This document shows positions 19,287 through 28,241 of a DNA stretch of 64,000 nt, piece by piece. The position numbers were made by a program, and so were the translations under genes. The notes under the pieces are model-generated. The model searched no databases. It saw only the letters and a program-made list of their open reading frames with translations, and had not been told where the DNA came from. How positions within the stretch are numbered: the first letter of the stretch is position 1; the number at the start of each line of letters is the position of its first letter. This DNA comes from Lyngbya sp. PCC 8106 (GTDB taxonomy: Bacteria > Cyanobacteriota > Cyanobacteriia > Cyanobacteriales > Microcoleaceae), in NCBI RefSeq assembly GCF_000169095.1, contig NZ_AAVU01000028.1, forward strand, positions 1 through 64,000. The letters run 5' to 3'.

Positions 19287-20375
19287 TTAAAATCCTTGTT
19301 GTGAAACCAAATCCATACAAAGCTGATTGACAATAGATTCATCGACAGATTTGGGCAGAGTAGAAACGGTTTCGGCTTCATCGAGTTGTTGATAGAGTTG
19401 TTTTGCTATTTGCATCACTTCATCGTAGGAATGTTGACCTTTTTTGATAGCTAATAATTCTTCAGCATCTCCGGCTTCTCGACGATCAACAATTAAAGTT
19501 TGAGTCTTTAAAACCTCTATTCCCGTTTTTAATAATCGAATCGCTTGCATGGCAAATTTACAGTCATAGCCAACTTTTGCTTCCATTTTTGCTCGTTCAG
19601 GATTGCGATTTTTTTTCCAACTTTGATAGTTTTTGTATTCTCGAATAGCCCGTTGATACTGTTGGCTTTTCTGTAACCGTTGAATAAATTCATCTGAACA
19701 ATTGGCTAACTTTTGAGTAGTTTCTAATGCTTCGTCAGGAAGGGAATGTTGTTTTAAAATTCCTTTGTAGTCAATTTCTGCGGTTAACAGATTATACAAC
19801 GCTTTGGCGGGTTCTAAATATTCAATGCGATCCCGTACCAATAAATACAAATATTCTAAAAAACTATTAATCTGGCTAACATTTAAAGGCGGCTTTTCTA
19901 CAAATCCAAATTCAGCCGCAGTGGGTTGATGTTGGGGAGGATTGAGTAACCAACGACGATGAGATTCTAACTTTTTTATTTGGGCATAACCATACCCTGA
20001 ATAGGTTTGTTTGATGCGTTTAGAAAGAAACAATTGTCGATGTTGCTGCAATATATGTCCAACTTCTGTCAAGTGAACATAGTCTTTAAACCAGAATAAT
20101 TCTAAAATATTGGGATTATTATCAATAGCTAATTTTAAGAACTTTCTGAGTTCATAAATACAGGTATCTTTGGCTAAATACGGAAAATTTTTAGAGGGGG
20201 TTGTATCCCAGCCTTTATCCTGTTGTTCGATGTGACTTAATCCCAAATAATAGGGCTTTGTCGCAATAAAAATTCCGCGATAGTCATAGTCTGAGGTTGC
20301 AGTTGATAACCCATAACCTCGTGAACCTGTTAAGGCAATTAAAATCGTTCTATTTTCAATTTCTTCACGATTCAT
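19287..20375 (-). CDS. nucleotidyltransferase domain protein (YcgL-like)
   Basis: Protein of 362 residues. The N-terminus carries the polymerase-beta type nucleotidyltransferase signature: ALTGSRGYG at about residue 14, followed by SDYDYRGIF with the two metal-binding aspartates. This places it in the predicted nucleotidyltransferase group related to YcgL. The C-terminal half is helical and charged. The chemistry is probably transfer of a nucleotide, but the acceptor is unknown. It is monocistronic as far as visible, with about 170 bases to the next upstream gene. Confidence 0.75.
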   Translation of the reverse strand: MNREEIENRTILIALTGSRGYGLSTATSDYDYRGIFIATKPYYLGLSHIEQQDKGWDTTPSKNFPYLAKDTCIYELRKFLKLAIDNNPNILELFWFKDYVHLTEVGHILQQHRQLFLSKRIKQTYSGYGYAQIKKLESHRRWLLNPPQHQPTAAEFGFVEKPPLNVSQINSFLEYLYLLVRDRIEYLEPAKALYNLLTAEIDYKGILKQHSLPDEALETTQKLANCSDEFIQRLQKSQQYQRAIREYKNYQSWKKNRNPERAKMEAKVGYDCKFAMQAIRLLKTGIEVLKTQTLIVDRREAGDAEELLAIKKGQHSYDEVMQIAKQLYQQLDEAETVSTLPKSVDESIVNQLCMDLVSQQGF

Positions 20376-20547
20376 TAATTAGTTAAACGAACAACTTCTG
20401 CTGATCGTTCCTCACTTGTCTAAAGCTGTAATATATTTGTAGTATAGCAGATTGATCATTAACCTGCAACCCTGAACACTGGACAGGTTAAATTATCCAA
20501 GGCACAACAACAAATTTACCCTGGCTTTCTCCCTAGATTGTCGCAAA

Positions 20548-21000
20548 TTAATGATTGTTTGAATGTTTAGAAATATAAGTGATTAAAAACTCCTTCATCT
20601 CTGGAAATTTATTACAATCAAAGCCCATTTCTTTACCTTGTTCTAGGATAATATCTGCCGATATTTTTTCTTTGATCGCAATATACATTAACGCCATTGC
20701 ACCCGAACGCAATCCACTTTTACAATGCAGTAAGATAGGTTTCGGAAGTTGATCAATTTGTTCTATAATTTTCTCTGCAAGTTCATCTGTAATCCCATTG
20801 GCTTTGACAGGAATATTAACATATTCTAATCCGGCTGCTTCTGCCTGTTTCTCCTCATCACTAAGGAAACCTTCTTCTTGAGGAGATCGAAAATTTAGCA
20901 CAGATTTAAACCCCGCTTGTGCTGCTTCTTGTAACTGAGTAGGTGTAACTTGATTTGTCGCAATTGAGAGTTGCCCATTAATAGTCTTGAGATTTTCCAT
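20548..21000 (-). CDS. DUF442/Blh-type protein-tyrosine-phosphatase-like protein
   Basis: Protein of 150 residues with the dual-specificity phosphatase fold. LLHCKSGLRSG at about residues 90-100 contains the CX5R catalytic loop (Cys and Arg both present). The N-terminus (LSIATNQVTPTQLQEAAQAG, then VLNFRSPQEEG) matches the DUF442/TIGR01244 family. That domain is found alone or fused to sulphide-detoxifying beta-lactamase-like hydrolases. A stand-alone phosphatase or sulphur-relay role is possible. No fused lactamase domain is present here. Confidence 0.75.
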   Translation of the reverse strand: MENLKTINGQLSIATNQVTPTQLQEAAQAGFKSVLNFRSPQEEGFLSDEEKQAEAAGLEYVNIPVKANGITDELAEKIIEQIDQLPKPILLHCKSGLRSGAMALMYIAIKEKISADIILEQGKEMGFDCNKFPEMKEFLITYISKHSNNH

Positions 21001-21125
21001 AACTGCACTGATCCTTTGTGACTTAATCCCCCAAATATAATACTCCCCCGGAGTTAACCCGAGGGAATCTTCTTTCTACCTTTCAATATATCGAGTGTTC
21101 AAAGTTAAAGTTTGTGCTAGTTCTT

Positions 21126-21521
21126 TTAGTTAGAAGACTCGGAACCCCGTAGACGTTCTAACTCTAGTCGCAAAGCGGCAATTTGAGCAGTGAGTTCCTG
21201 AAGTTCCTCAGCAGAGTTGGGTTCAGAAACCGAGACTGGGGTTGTAGTCATAGACGATGAAGACGTTGAAGTTGTCGTCTCAGTAGCACCAGAATTACTT
21301 TGTTGCTCTAAGATTGTATCAACAAACTTGCGAGCTTCTTCCTCGGTTTGTTCTCCTTTTTCAGCCCACTCCTCAGCAAGCTGACTCCATTGAGACTGAA
21401 GTTTTTCTAGATTCTCATTTCGCTTTTGCGAATCTTGCAGCATTTCAATCATAGAGGAGGTTGCGCCGAGAGTGACGCGGAACCCTTGGTGTAAAATTTG
21501 AGTTAAGTTATCGGCATTCAT
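21126..21521 (-). CDS. helical acidic protein, phasin-like (tentative)
   Basis: Protein of 131 residues. Residues 1-75 form an amphipathic helical region (GFRVTLGATSSMIEMLQD, then WSQLAEEWAEKGEQTEEEAR) of a kind widespread in cyanobacteria and resembling phasins that coat polyhydroxyalkanoate granules. A Ser/Thr-rich linker (about 80-105) leads to a C-terminal coiled-coil heptad stretch (LQELTAQIAALRLELERL). The resemblance to phasins is by eye only; no PHA synthesis gene is in the window. Confidence 0.55.
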   Translation of the reverse strand: MNADNLTQILHQGFRVTLGATSSMIEMLQDSQKRNENLEKLQSQWSQLAEEWAEKGEQTEEEARKFVDTILEQQSNSGATETTTSTSSSSMTTTPVSVSEPNSAEELQELTAQIAALRLELERLRGSESSN

Positions 21522-21633
21522 GAGAATCAGAACATGAGTGGATAAAAAACTGACCGTCTCGTTAGAAATCAGTCAAGTTGGGTGAACATCTTAACACTAG
21601 GTCGCTCATTTGAGCTATAAACTCATTATCTTT

Positions 21634-22008
21634 TTAGCAGACCTGCTCGATATACTGATTGACATCTTCAATAATCCGAGTCAATTCAGCTTCACTGTTC
21701 ACCTTAATACGGTCATCTCGGACTGTAATCAGTAACTTTGCAGCAAACGGACTCGGCCAAATATTGGGATTACAAAATACTTCTAAAAATACATCTCCCG
21801 TATGTTGATATTCCATTGATTTTTGCGGGATGGGTTTACCCGTTGTACCGGAAGTAGACTTCATCGCAACCGCTTTGAGTTGCTGCATCAATTCATCAAG
21901 GGCTGCTTTTAAACCCAGAGCCGCTTCTGGAGTAAAACGAACGGAAACTGAGCCTTGAATTAAATTTAACGTCAGGGGAGCAGTGGGCATAAACACAGAA
22001 TCGAACAC
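21634..22008 (-). CDS. conserved-looking small cyanobacterial protein of unknown function
   Basis: Protein of 124 residues, soluble. The middle segment (RFTPEAALGLKAALDELMQQL) is a strong helix; the rest alternates strands and loops. The longest frame starts with GTG at 22008, preceded by GAGGG about 10 bases upstream. An ATG at 21990 (MPTAPLTLN) lacks a ribosome-binding site, so the GTG is slightly favoured. No domain recognised. Confidence 0.6.
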   Translation of the reverse strand: MFDSVFMPTAPLTLNLIQGSVSVRFTPEAALGLKAALDELMQQLKAVAMKSTSGTTGKPIPQKSMEYQHTGDVFLEVFCNPNIWPSPFAAKLLITVRDDRIKVNSEAELTRIIEDVNQYIEQVC

Positions 22009-22135
22009 TTTTCACAGCCCTCTGATTTTACCTGTCCGGCTCCACCTAAAATTTTAACCTCTGGGTTCTCTAGTCTACCTCAACCCTGACTGTCAGGGAA
22101 TTATCAGCCTCAACGGGGGATACAAAACTTAACGT

Positions 22136-22876
22136 CTAATAGCGAATTTGCAAAGTAACGGAGGCTTGCACTTGCTGTTCTCCGCCAATTACAGGCGTGT
22201 CTGCTTGTTCGGCGACCATATTCGCCTGACGCATCATCAGCGGGCGAGGCGGAGGCGCGCTGGCATTATTAACTTGAATACCGACAATTTCCCGCTTGGT
22301 TAAATTCAGTGTATCGAGAACCGCATCGGCTTGACGTTGGGCTTCTTGAGTCGCCTGTTTCAATGCTTGTTGTTGAGCCACTTCTATGGCATTATCAGCA
22401 GCAACAAAGCTAATCCCATCAATCCGAGTTGCTCCCGCTTTCACCGCATCATCCATCAAACTTCCGACTTTTTCGGTGGGCATACGAAAACTAACAGTAT
22501 TAGTCGCGGAGTATCCAGTTAACTCTTGTTGGTTGTTGTTATAGCTATAGTTGGGGTTGAGACGAATTCCCGTGGTTTCCAGTTTCTCAACATTACGCGA
22601 TCGCAATAATTCTACCACGGCTGAGGTGCGTTTGGCAGCCTCTTGTTGAACTTCATCGGCTGTTTTTCCCTGTACTTCTACACCCAGTTGAACTTGAGTT
22701 AGAGAGGTGGGAATATTAACAATACCTTGACCACTAACGGTTAATGTTCTCATTTGTTGTTCTTGGGCAATAACGGGCGGGGTTTGGGAAAAATTGACTA
22801 AACCAACCAGGCCTATACCCAGTGATAAAGCGGTAAATAAACCCCAGGAAGAAGAAGATAAACGAGCAACGGACAT
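22136..22876 (-). CDS. SIMPL domain (DUF541) periplasmic protein
   Basis: Protein of 246 residues. The ATG at 22876 starts a clear signal peptide (SSSSWGLFTALSLGIGLVGL.. ending QTPPVIAQ). The longer frame to 22921 would use TTG. The mature part begins RTLTVSGQGIVNIP, the usual SIMPL opening, and contains GYSATNTVSFR and the VKAGATRIDGISF region, then a run of helix QQALKQATQEAQRQADAV. SIMPL/DUF541 proteins (for example E. coli YggE) are periplasmic or outer-membrane-associated and linked to oxidative stress tolerance; the mechanism is unknown. Tail ASVTLQIRY is typical. Confidence 0.82.
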   Translation of the reverse strand: MSVARLSSSSWGLFTALSLGIGLVGLVNFSQTPPVIAQEQQMRTLTVSGQGIVNIPTSLTQVQLGVEVQGKTADEVQQEAAKRTSAVVELLRSRNVEKLETTGIRLNPNYSYNNNQQELTGYSATNTVSFRMPTEKVGSLMDDAVKAGATRIDGISFVAADNAIEVAQQQALKQATQEAQRQADAVLDTLNLTKREIVGIQVNNASAPPPRPLMMRQANMVAEQADTPVIGGEQQVQASVTLQIRY

Positions 22877-23118
22877 AGTAGGTTTTCTCTCAATCAAATT
22901 ATCAAGTGAGGTGAGTGGCAAATCTCAGTCTCTGCATCACTCATCTGTTTCAGTTTGCCCCCATTCAGTTCAGGATCTTTCATCAATTCAATCCGGTTTA
23001 AAGTTTGGGCAATTCCTAAATAAATAGACGGAAAAGGAACCCAAAAAGATTCCGAATTGTGACAGTTTTTACAGTGACCCGTATAGGGAAAAGTTATGAA
23101 TTGTTCGTACCACTGACC

Positions 23119-23811
23119 TTACCCAAAGTTAAATGTGGCAATCACCTCTTGGTCTTCCATATACCATTGCCTTTCGTGAACGTATTTAGCACAATTAATA
23201 TTGAGTTCACCATAGTCTTCTTTTTCAGCGGTTTGAATAAACGATTTTAGTTCCTGAAAACACACTTCACCAACGGGATCAAGAATTCGTCCGAGGGAGA
23301 TATGTCCGAGATTAGATTGTTGGGGTGAAGCCCAAGGAATTTGTTGAGATAATTGTTCCCGCAGTTGATCAAACTCTCCATCTCCTTTGACAATTAGGGT
23401 GCCATCGGGTGTAATTAAAAATCCTCGATAAGACATTTTAAAGGGTTGATAATTATTCAAGACTTCTTGTAGAACCTTTGTCGTTTTCATCAGTAACTTT
23501 TCCTCGACTTCTTCCTGGGGTCGTTTGATGATAAACATTTCCCAGTGATAGTTTTGTGGCTGAACTTGATAAAATCGAGTAGAATTAGGAAGGAATTGAA
23601 TAATTTGATCAAACAGGGATTGAAATCTTGTTGTTAGTGACTGAGGAAGGGGAAGACCGACTAAGGTTGTCCAAACTTCAAACCGCTTAGGAACAATTCT
23701 TCGGTCATTAAAGTCAAAGAGATTTCGAGACGTTCCTAAAAACTCTAAGGGAAAATCATCAAGGTCTAGAAATCGTTGTTTAAGTGTTTGATAACGTTGA
23801 TTTAGTTTCAT
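23119..23811 (-). CDS. possible 2H phosphoesterase-like protein
   Basis: Protein of 230 residues. Two histidine-containing strands fit the 2H phosphoesterase pattern: NYHWEMFII at about 109 and GHISLGRI at about 184, followed by a conserved-looking C-terminus (ERQWYMEDQEVIATF). The spacing agrees with the two-repeat fold of that superfamily, which includes RNA ligases and cyclic phosphodiesterases. The first motif is imperfect (HxE rather than HxT/S), so the call is tentative. Confidence 0.45.
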   Translation of the reverse strand: MKLNQRYQTLKQRFLDLDDFPLEFLGTSRNLFDFNDRRIVPKRFEVWTTLVGLPLPQSLTTRFQSLFDQIIQFLPNSTRFYQVQPQNYHWEMFIIKRPQEEVEEKLLMKTTKVLQEVLNNYQPFKMSYRGFLITPDGTLIVKGDGEFDQLREQLSQQIPWASPQQSNLGHISLGRILDPVGEVCFQELKSFIQTAEKEDYGELNINCAKYVHERQWYMEDQEVIATFNFG

Positions 23812-23917
23812 TGTTTAATGTGGTTTTTAAATGATTTGCATCTACTGATTCAATTTTCCCAGTATTGTATCTCGTGTATCTCCGTTTTAGATATCTTTTT
23901 TTTGAAATTATTTAAAC

Positions 23918-25357
23918 ATGACAGAATCTTCTTTCTCCTCAGACAGTCGGCGTCGTTCCAGAATTGTTGTTTCTACAAATAACCCCAATGAACCTCGCTC
24001 ACTTATTCAACCCGGAACAGGTTTTGATGGAGTTGTCGCATGGGGAATGAATGGAGAGATTGATTGTACTGGATCATTACTCTATACAGGTCGTCATATT
24101 CTCACCGTTGCTCACTGTTTTAACAATATTGATGATACACCCAATCTCAATCCGAATCCTAGCGATTATACCGTATTTTTAGATTTACCCACAGGTCGAA
24201 TTTCTATCCCCGCCAAACAAATTTTTGTTCATCCCAATTGGCGTTCAGACTATGACAACAACTCCGATATTGCTATTATTGAACTCTCACAAACCGCGCC
24301 AATAGAAGCAGATCGTTATCAAATTTATACTCAGTTTAATGAAGTGGGTCAAGTCTTTGAAAAAGTTGGATATGGGACAAGTGGAACGGGATGGACAGGA
24401 GAAAATTTTAATGATGTCAATCTAATTAAACGCAAAGGAAAAAATCGCTATGATGCTTTTAGTGATATCTTTAATGATGATCCTCAAAGTAACATTGTAC
24501 TCGGATCTCAACTCGCTTATGACTTTGATAGTGGTTCGTTTTTCAATGATGCTTTTGGGGTAGAATATGGTATTGTAGACTTAGGATTAGGGTTTGAGGA
24601 AGTTGGAATTAGTGGAGGAGATTCAGGCGCACCCGCTTTTATTGATGGAAAAATAGCAGGTTTAAGTTCTTTTGGTCAAAGTCCATTTGATCCAACAGTT
24701 GACGTTACCAATGAAAATGATACCAGTTTCGGAGAGTTTTTTAGTGATACCCGAGTCTCGGTTTATTCAACTTGGATAGAAGAAACGATAGCGTTATCAA
24801 ATAGTGAAGAAGATTTGATTCAAGGAAGTCCGGAAAGTGATCTTTTAAATGGAAATCAGGGAAATGATCAAATCGAGGGTTTCAGTGGAGAAGATACATT
24901 ATTTGGGGGGCGAGATAATGATACTATTAATGGTGGGAATGATGATGATTTAATTTATGGAAATCGAGGTAATGATTACCTAGAAGGGGGAAGTGGAAAT
25001 GATAGCTTGTTTGGCGGTCAAGAAGATGATATATTGAATGGAGCAGAGGGTCAAGATACCCTGAGTGGAGATAGAGGACGTGATATTTTAACGGGAGGAA
25101 ATGGTGATGATTTGTTTATTTTATCCACCCAAAGCGCAGTTAGTGATATAGTTCAAGCCGATATTATTACTGATTTTAGTTTAGGTGATCGCATTGGATT
25201 AACAGCAGGATTAACCGTAGAAAGTTTAAGTCTAGAAGCTGTTGACTTAGCCGGAACTTCTAATATTTTAATCCGTAATTCTTTAGAAAATACGGTGTTA
25301 GGATTTGTGCAGAATATCACGGAAGATCAACTTTCTGAGAGTTTTATTTCAATTTAA
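23918..25357 (+). CDS. trypsin-like serine protease with RTX calcium-binding repeats
   Basis: Secreted protein of 479 residues. Residues 1-290 are a chymotrypsin-fold protease with the complete catalytic triad: His66 in LTVAHC, Asp117 in NNSDIAII and Ser236 in GISGGDSGAP. Residues about 300-400 hold RTX nonapeptide repeats (GGxGND.LFGG and variants) that bind calcium, ending in a DIITDFSLGDRI segment. There is no N-terminal signal peptide, as expected for export by a type I secretion system using a C-terminal signal. The transporter genes are not in the window. A second RTX protein is encoded at 50563. Confidence 0.88.
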   Translation: MTESSFSSDSRRRSRIVVSTNNPNEPRSLIQPGTGFDGVVAWGMNGEIDCTGSLLYTGRHILTVAHCFNNIDDTPNLNPNPSDYTVFLDLPTGRISIPAKQIFVHPNWRSDYDNNSDIAIIELSQTAPIEADRYQIYTQFNEVGQVFEKVGYGTSGTGWTGENFNDVNLIKRKGKNRYDAFSDIFNDDPQSNIVLGSQLAYDFDSGSFFNDAFGVEYGIVDLGLGFEEVGISGGDSGAPAFIDGKIAGLSSFGQSPFDPTVDVTNENDTSFGEFFSDTRVSVYSTWIEETIALSNSEEDLIQGSPESDLLNGNQGNDQIEGFSGEDTLFGGRDNDTINGGNDDDLIYGNRGNDYLEGGSGNDSLFGGQEDDILNGAEGQDTLSGDRGRDILTGGNGDDLFILSTQSAVSDIVQADIITDFSLGDRIGLTAGLTVESLSLEAVDLAGTSNILIRNSLENTVLGFVQNITEDQLSESFISI

Positions 25358-25445
25358 TCTGTTTGAATATTATAGAGGAGTAAACTAAGATGGTATAAGA
25401 TTATAGATCAGATCAGAGAGTGCAAACCTTGCATCCCTGGGGTGT

Positions 25446-26279
25446 TTAATCATTCTCAGGATCGATCAAATAAGAACACCAATCACTCCAACTTCCCGCA
25501 TAGAGTTTTCCCTGATGAATTCCCGCCATTTCTAATGACCATAAATTCACACAAGCTGTTACCCCAGAACCGCAATAAACAATAATTTCTTCTGTATTTT
25601 TAATCGGAGTCCAACGTTGAGCTTGCTCATCTATTTTAGCATATCCAGCTTGATCAGAAACCTGTTTCCAAGGATAGTTAACAGCACCAGGAATGTGTCC
25701 AGCAATCGGATCAATGGGTTCAGTTTTTCCCAAGTACCGATCCGGATCACGAGAATCAATTAAAGCAACTTGAGGCTGATCTTTTCTCGCTTTCACGGTG
25801 TCGATATCAACGACTAATTCGGAATTAATTTTTGGGTTAAACTGACCCAATTTAGGAGTGGGTAGAGTATTATTAACGGGATAACCTTGAGTTTTCCAAC
25901 TGCTCAATCCTCCGTCTAAAATAGCGACCTTTTCGTGTCCCATGTATCGCAATAACCACCACAAACGAGCCGCAAATGCAAAGCGAGAATCATCATATGC
26001 AACCACAAAGGTGTTAGAACGAATTCCCATTTCGCTAAAAGTTTGAGCTAATTGGGGGAGATTTGGAAGGGGATGACGACCGCCATGTCGAGCAACAGGA
26101 CTGGAAAGATCTCGGTTCAGATCAAGATAGTATGCTCCGGGAATATGACTTTCTTGATACTGGCGTTGTCCGAGTTCAGAGTCAGCTAATGAAAAGCGAC
26201 AGTCAACAACGACAATATTCGGATTATCAAGTTTATTAGCTAACCAAGAAGCAGAAACAACTAAAGCATTATCCGTCAT
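25446..26279 (-). CDS. thiosulfate/3-mercaptopyruvate sulfurtransferase (two-domain rhodanese)
   Basis: Enzyme of 277 residues with two rhodanese domains (about 5-125 and 155-275). The first lacks the catalytic cysteine; the second has it in VYCGSGVTAC, Cys236. HIPGAYYLDLN and AGHIPGAVNYPW are the paired domain signatures. It transfers sulphur from thiosulfate or 3-mercaptopyruvate to an acceptor such as cyanide or thiols. CGSGVT resembles the mercaptopyruvate (SseA) loop CGSGVTA more than the thiosulfate form CRKGVT, so mercaptopyruvate is favoured. Usual length for the family. Confidence 0.88.
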   Translation of the reverse strand: MTDNALVVSASWLANKLDNPNIVVVDCRFSLADSELGQRQYQESHIPGAYYLDLNRDLSSPVARHGGRHPLPNLPQLAQTFSEMGIRSNTFVVAYDDSRFAFAARLWWLLRYMGHEKVAILDGGLSSWKTQGYPVNNTLPTPKLGQFNPKINSELVVDIDTVKARKDQPQVALIDSRDPDRYLGKTEPIDPIAGHIPGAVNYPWKQVSDQAGYAKIDEQAQRWTPIKNTEEIIVYCGSGVTACVNLWSLEMAGIHQGKLYAGSWSDWCSYLIDPEND

Positions 26280-26339
26280 ATTTTGATCTCAATTCTGAAT
26301 AAAATTAAGGTTCTCAGTTCAGAGACTCCTGATCCTACT

Positions 26340-26666
26340 TTAATGAGAGTCGGAAATGGCTTTTTCAAACTCCATGCGTTGTTTAGCACTGTAGAGGAAA
26401 TAACCATTCATCATCGCTGAAGCGAGAAGACGACCCAACTGTTGACGATTTGTATTGATATTAACATCAAAGTGGTCAGAGGGTAAACCACCTAAAAGTT
26501 GAGCAAGACGATGTTCCATAATTTGAGCAACTTCAGGATCAGGTTGAGAAAGGTGAGAGATAGTTTCTGGGTTCATCGACTGAAGGTATTGTAACAGTTG
26601 ATTTCCGTCTGATGAAGCGTCTTTGAAAAAATCAGGAACTCGATTCGATACATTTTTATCGTGCAT
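26340..26666 (-). CDS. DUF760 family protein
   Basis: Small soluble protein of 108 residues, alpha-helical. The central stretch (a LLQYLQSMNPETISHLSQ region, then GLPSDHFDVNINTNRQQLGRLL) matches DUF760, a family of cyanobacteria and plant plastids with no firmly assigned role. AAGGA lies about 9 bases before the ATG. It is followed, on the same strand but after 60 bases, by the rhodanese gene, and preceded by the DUF2358 gene. Confidence 0.75.
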   Translation of the reverse strand: MHDKNVSNRVPDFFKDASSDGNQLLQYLQSMNPETISHLSQPDPEVAQIMEHRLAQLLGGLPSDHFDVNINTNRQQLGRLLASAMMNGYFLYSAKQRMEFEKAISDSH

Positions 26667-26783
26667 TTTAAATCCTTTTTTGTATTCTGTAAAATTTTAG
26701 GCTGACTTGCTTTCTACTCTAGCCACTGATCCTATCCTGTTCTAGTGAGTAAAACCGAACCAAATGGGGGGATGTTTCGACTT

Positions 26784-27257
26784 TTATCTTTCGTCTTGAT
26801 TTGATGCTGATGGACGTTGAATAAATTGTTTTAAAATTGTTGCTGGAGAACGATCCCAAGTATCTTCGTGGTGATAGACTAAGGCGTGTTTAGTGAGCTT
26901 GTAAGCAGAAGAACCGTTAAAAAATATTTGCGGTTTCCACGGAAGTCGTAGGGTTCCCCGTACTGTCCAGTCAGCCGTAATCAGATCCACTGCGGTTTGT
27001 TGAACTCGGTGTAAATCAAAGTAAATTTCACTAAAAAATAAGCGAGCATGAAATCGGAGTGTCCAAAAGATAATTCTGTAGTTAAATTTCCATTTAAACG
27101 TATTCACGGGGTCGGTAAAGTAAATATCTGAGGTGTAAATATTATAGGATATATCTTTTTCAAACAAGGTAGGGAGGTCATTTTTTAGGGTTGTGATCAC
27201 CGTTTCTATTTGAGCTTGGTATTGTTCGGGTGTCAGTTGGGGTGAGGTTGCCGTCAT
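26784..27257 (-). CDS. DUF2358 family protein
   Basis: Protein of 157 residues. The ATG at 27257 (MTATSPQLTPE) is preferred over a TTG at 27272. The sequence DLPTLFEKDISYNIYTSDIYF followed by DPVNTFKWKFNY and the TWDRSPATIL ending matches the SnoaL-like DUF2358 family shared by cyanobacteria and plant plastids. The fold is NTF2/SnoaL-like; function unknown. Confidence 0.75.
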   Translation of the reverse strand: MTATSPQLTPEQYQAQIETVITTLKNDLPTLFEKDISYNIYTSDIYFTDPVNTFKWKFNYRIIFWTLRFHARLFFSEIYFDLHRVQQTAVDLITADWTVRGTLRLPWKPQIFFNGSSAYKLTKHALVYHHEDTWDRSPATILKQFIQRPSASNQDER

Positions 27258-27415
27258 AATTTTTTCTTGCAAAAATCATCCAAAAGTTATCAGTAAAGAC
27301 AGGGTAGCATTTTACTTAAATTTTGGGAAGACGGGTAAAGATTGAGTGGATAATCCCCCCTTGAAAACTCAAAAAGGAGGGAATTACAAGAATTATTAGT
27401 TTTTAATCCATTCTA

Positions 27416-27937
27416 CTAATTGTTACATTTGACTCGTTGCTTTTCGAGATCCTTATTCCGAGGAATTTTGGAGAGATCAACTCCGGGTTTATAAATGGTT
27501 TTCGCATCCCAAAGTTTAGCCCCCTCTAAGTTGGCGTCAGTCAGGTTAGTTGTCTCATCAAGAATGGCTCCACTCAGGTCTGTTTTACTCAAATCAGCGC
27601 CACTTAAATCGGCTCCACTGAGGTTGGCATCAACAAAGTTTGCGTAGGGAAATTCAGCATTTCCTAACTTGGCTCGGGTGAGATCTGCACAGGTAAAATA
27701 GGCTCCTTCAAAATAACTATCACTGAGGTTGGCTTCAGTTAAATCTGCTTGGCGGAGTTGAGCATTAACGCGCCGGGTATTACTGAGATCTGCGCCTCGG
27801 AGGTTACATCCTTGACAAGAACTGGCTTGTCCTTTGATAAAAACGTCAGGATCGTTGGTATTAAACTGAGCGAAACTGGGAGCAATTGCAATGAGGGGAA
27901 TAAGCAACCCCAATATTCCTAGTAGTTTAGACTTCAT
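27416..27937 (-). CDS. exported pentapeptide-repeat protein
   Basis: Protein of 173 residues. A signal peptide (KLLGILGLLIPLIAIAPSFA) is followed by a cysteine pair (SSCQGCNLRGADL) and about a dozen A(D/N)LxX pentapeptide repeats between residues 40 and 145 (RGADLSNTR.., TEANLSDSYF, SGADLSGADLSKTDL). Pentapeptide proteins form right-handed quadrilateral beta-helices and are very common in cyanobacteria; most have no known function. GGAGGA upstream fixes the start. The signal peptide suggests the periplasm or thylakoid lumen. Confidence 0.85.
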   Translation of the reverse strand: MKSKLLGILGLLIPLIAIAPSFAQFNTNDPDVFIKGQASSCQGCNLRGADLSNTRRVNAQLRQADLTEANLSDSYFEGAYFTCADLTRAKLGNAEFPYANFVDANLSGADLSGADLSKTDLSGAILDETTNLTDANLEGAKLWDAKTIYKPGVDLSKIPRNKDLEKQRVKCNN

Positions 27938-28241
27938 TTTATGTTCCTCCTATTCCTCGGATCAGTTTGTTCTGATATTTCGAGAGTTTAGCATATTTAT
28001 TTTGTCGATAGAGAATCCTAAAAAGTTTCTGAACATGAGAATAGTCTTAAGTTTGAGAAGTTAGTTGATCTCCGTAGTCCGCCGGTTTTATCCCCTAATC
28101 TAATTATCAATTTTTGTGAAAAAAATGCACGGTATTCTTATACAAATCAAACTCAACTAAAACGATGGATCTATCTGGAGATAGATGTCAATTCATTTCC
28201 AAATAGATCCACTAGAAAACAATCACCGCTTTTAATCAGCT

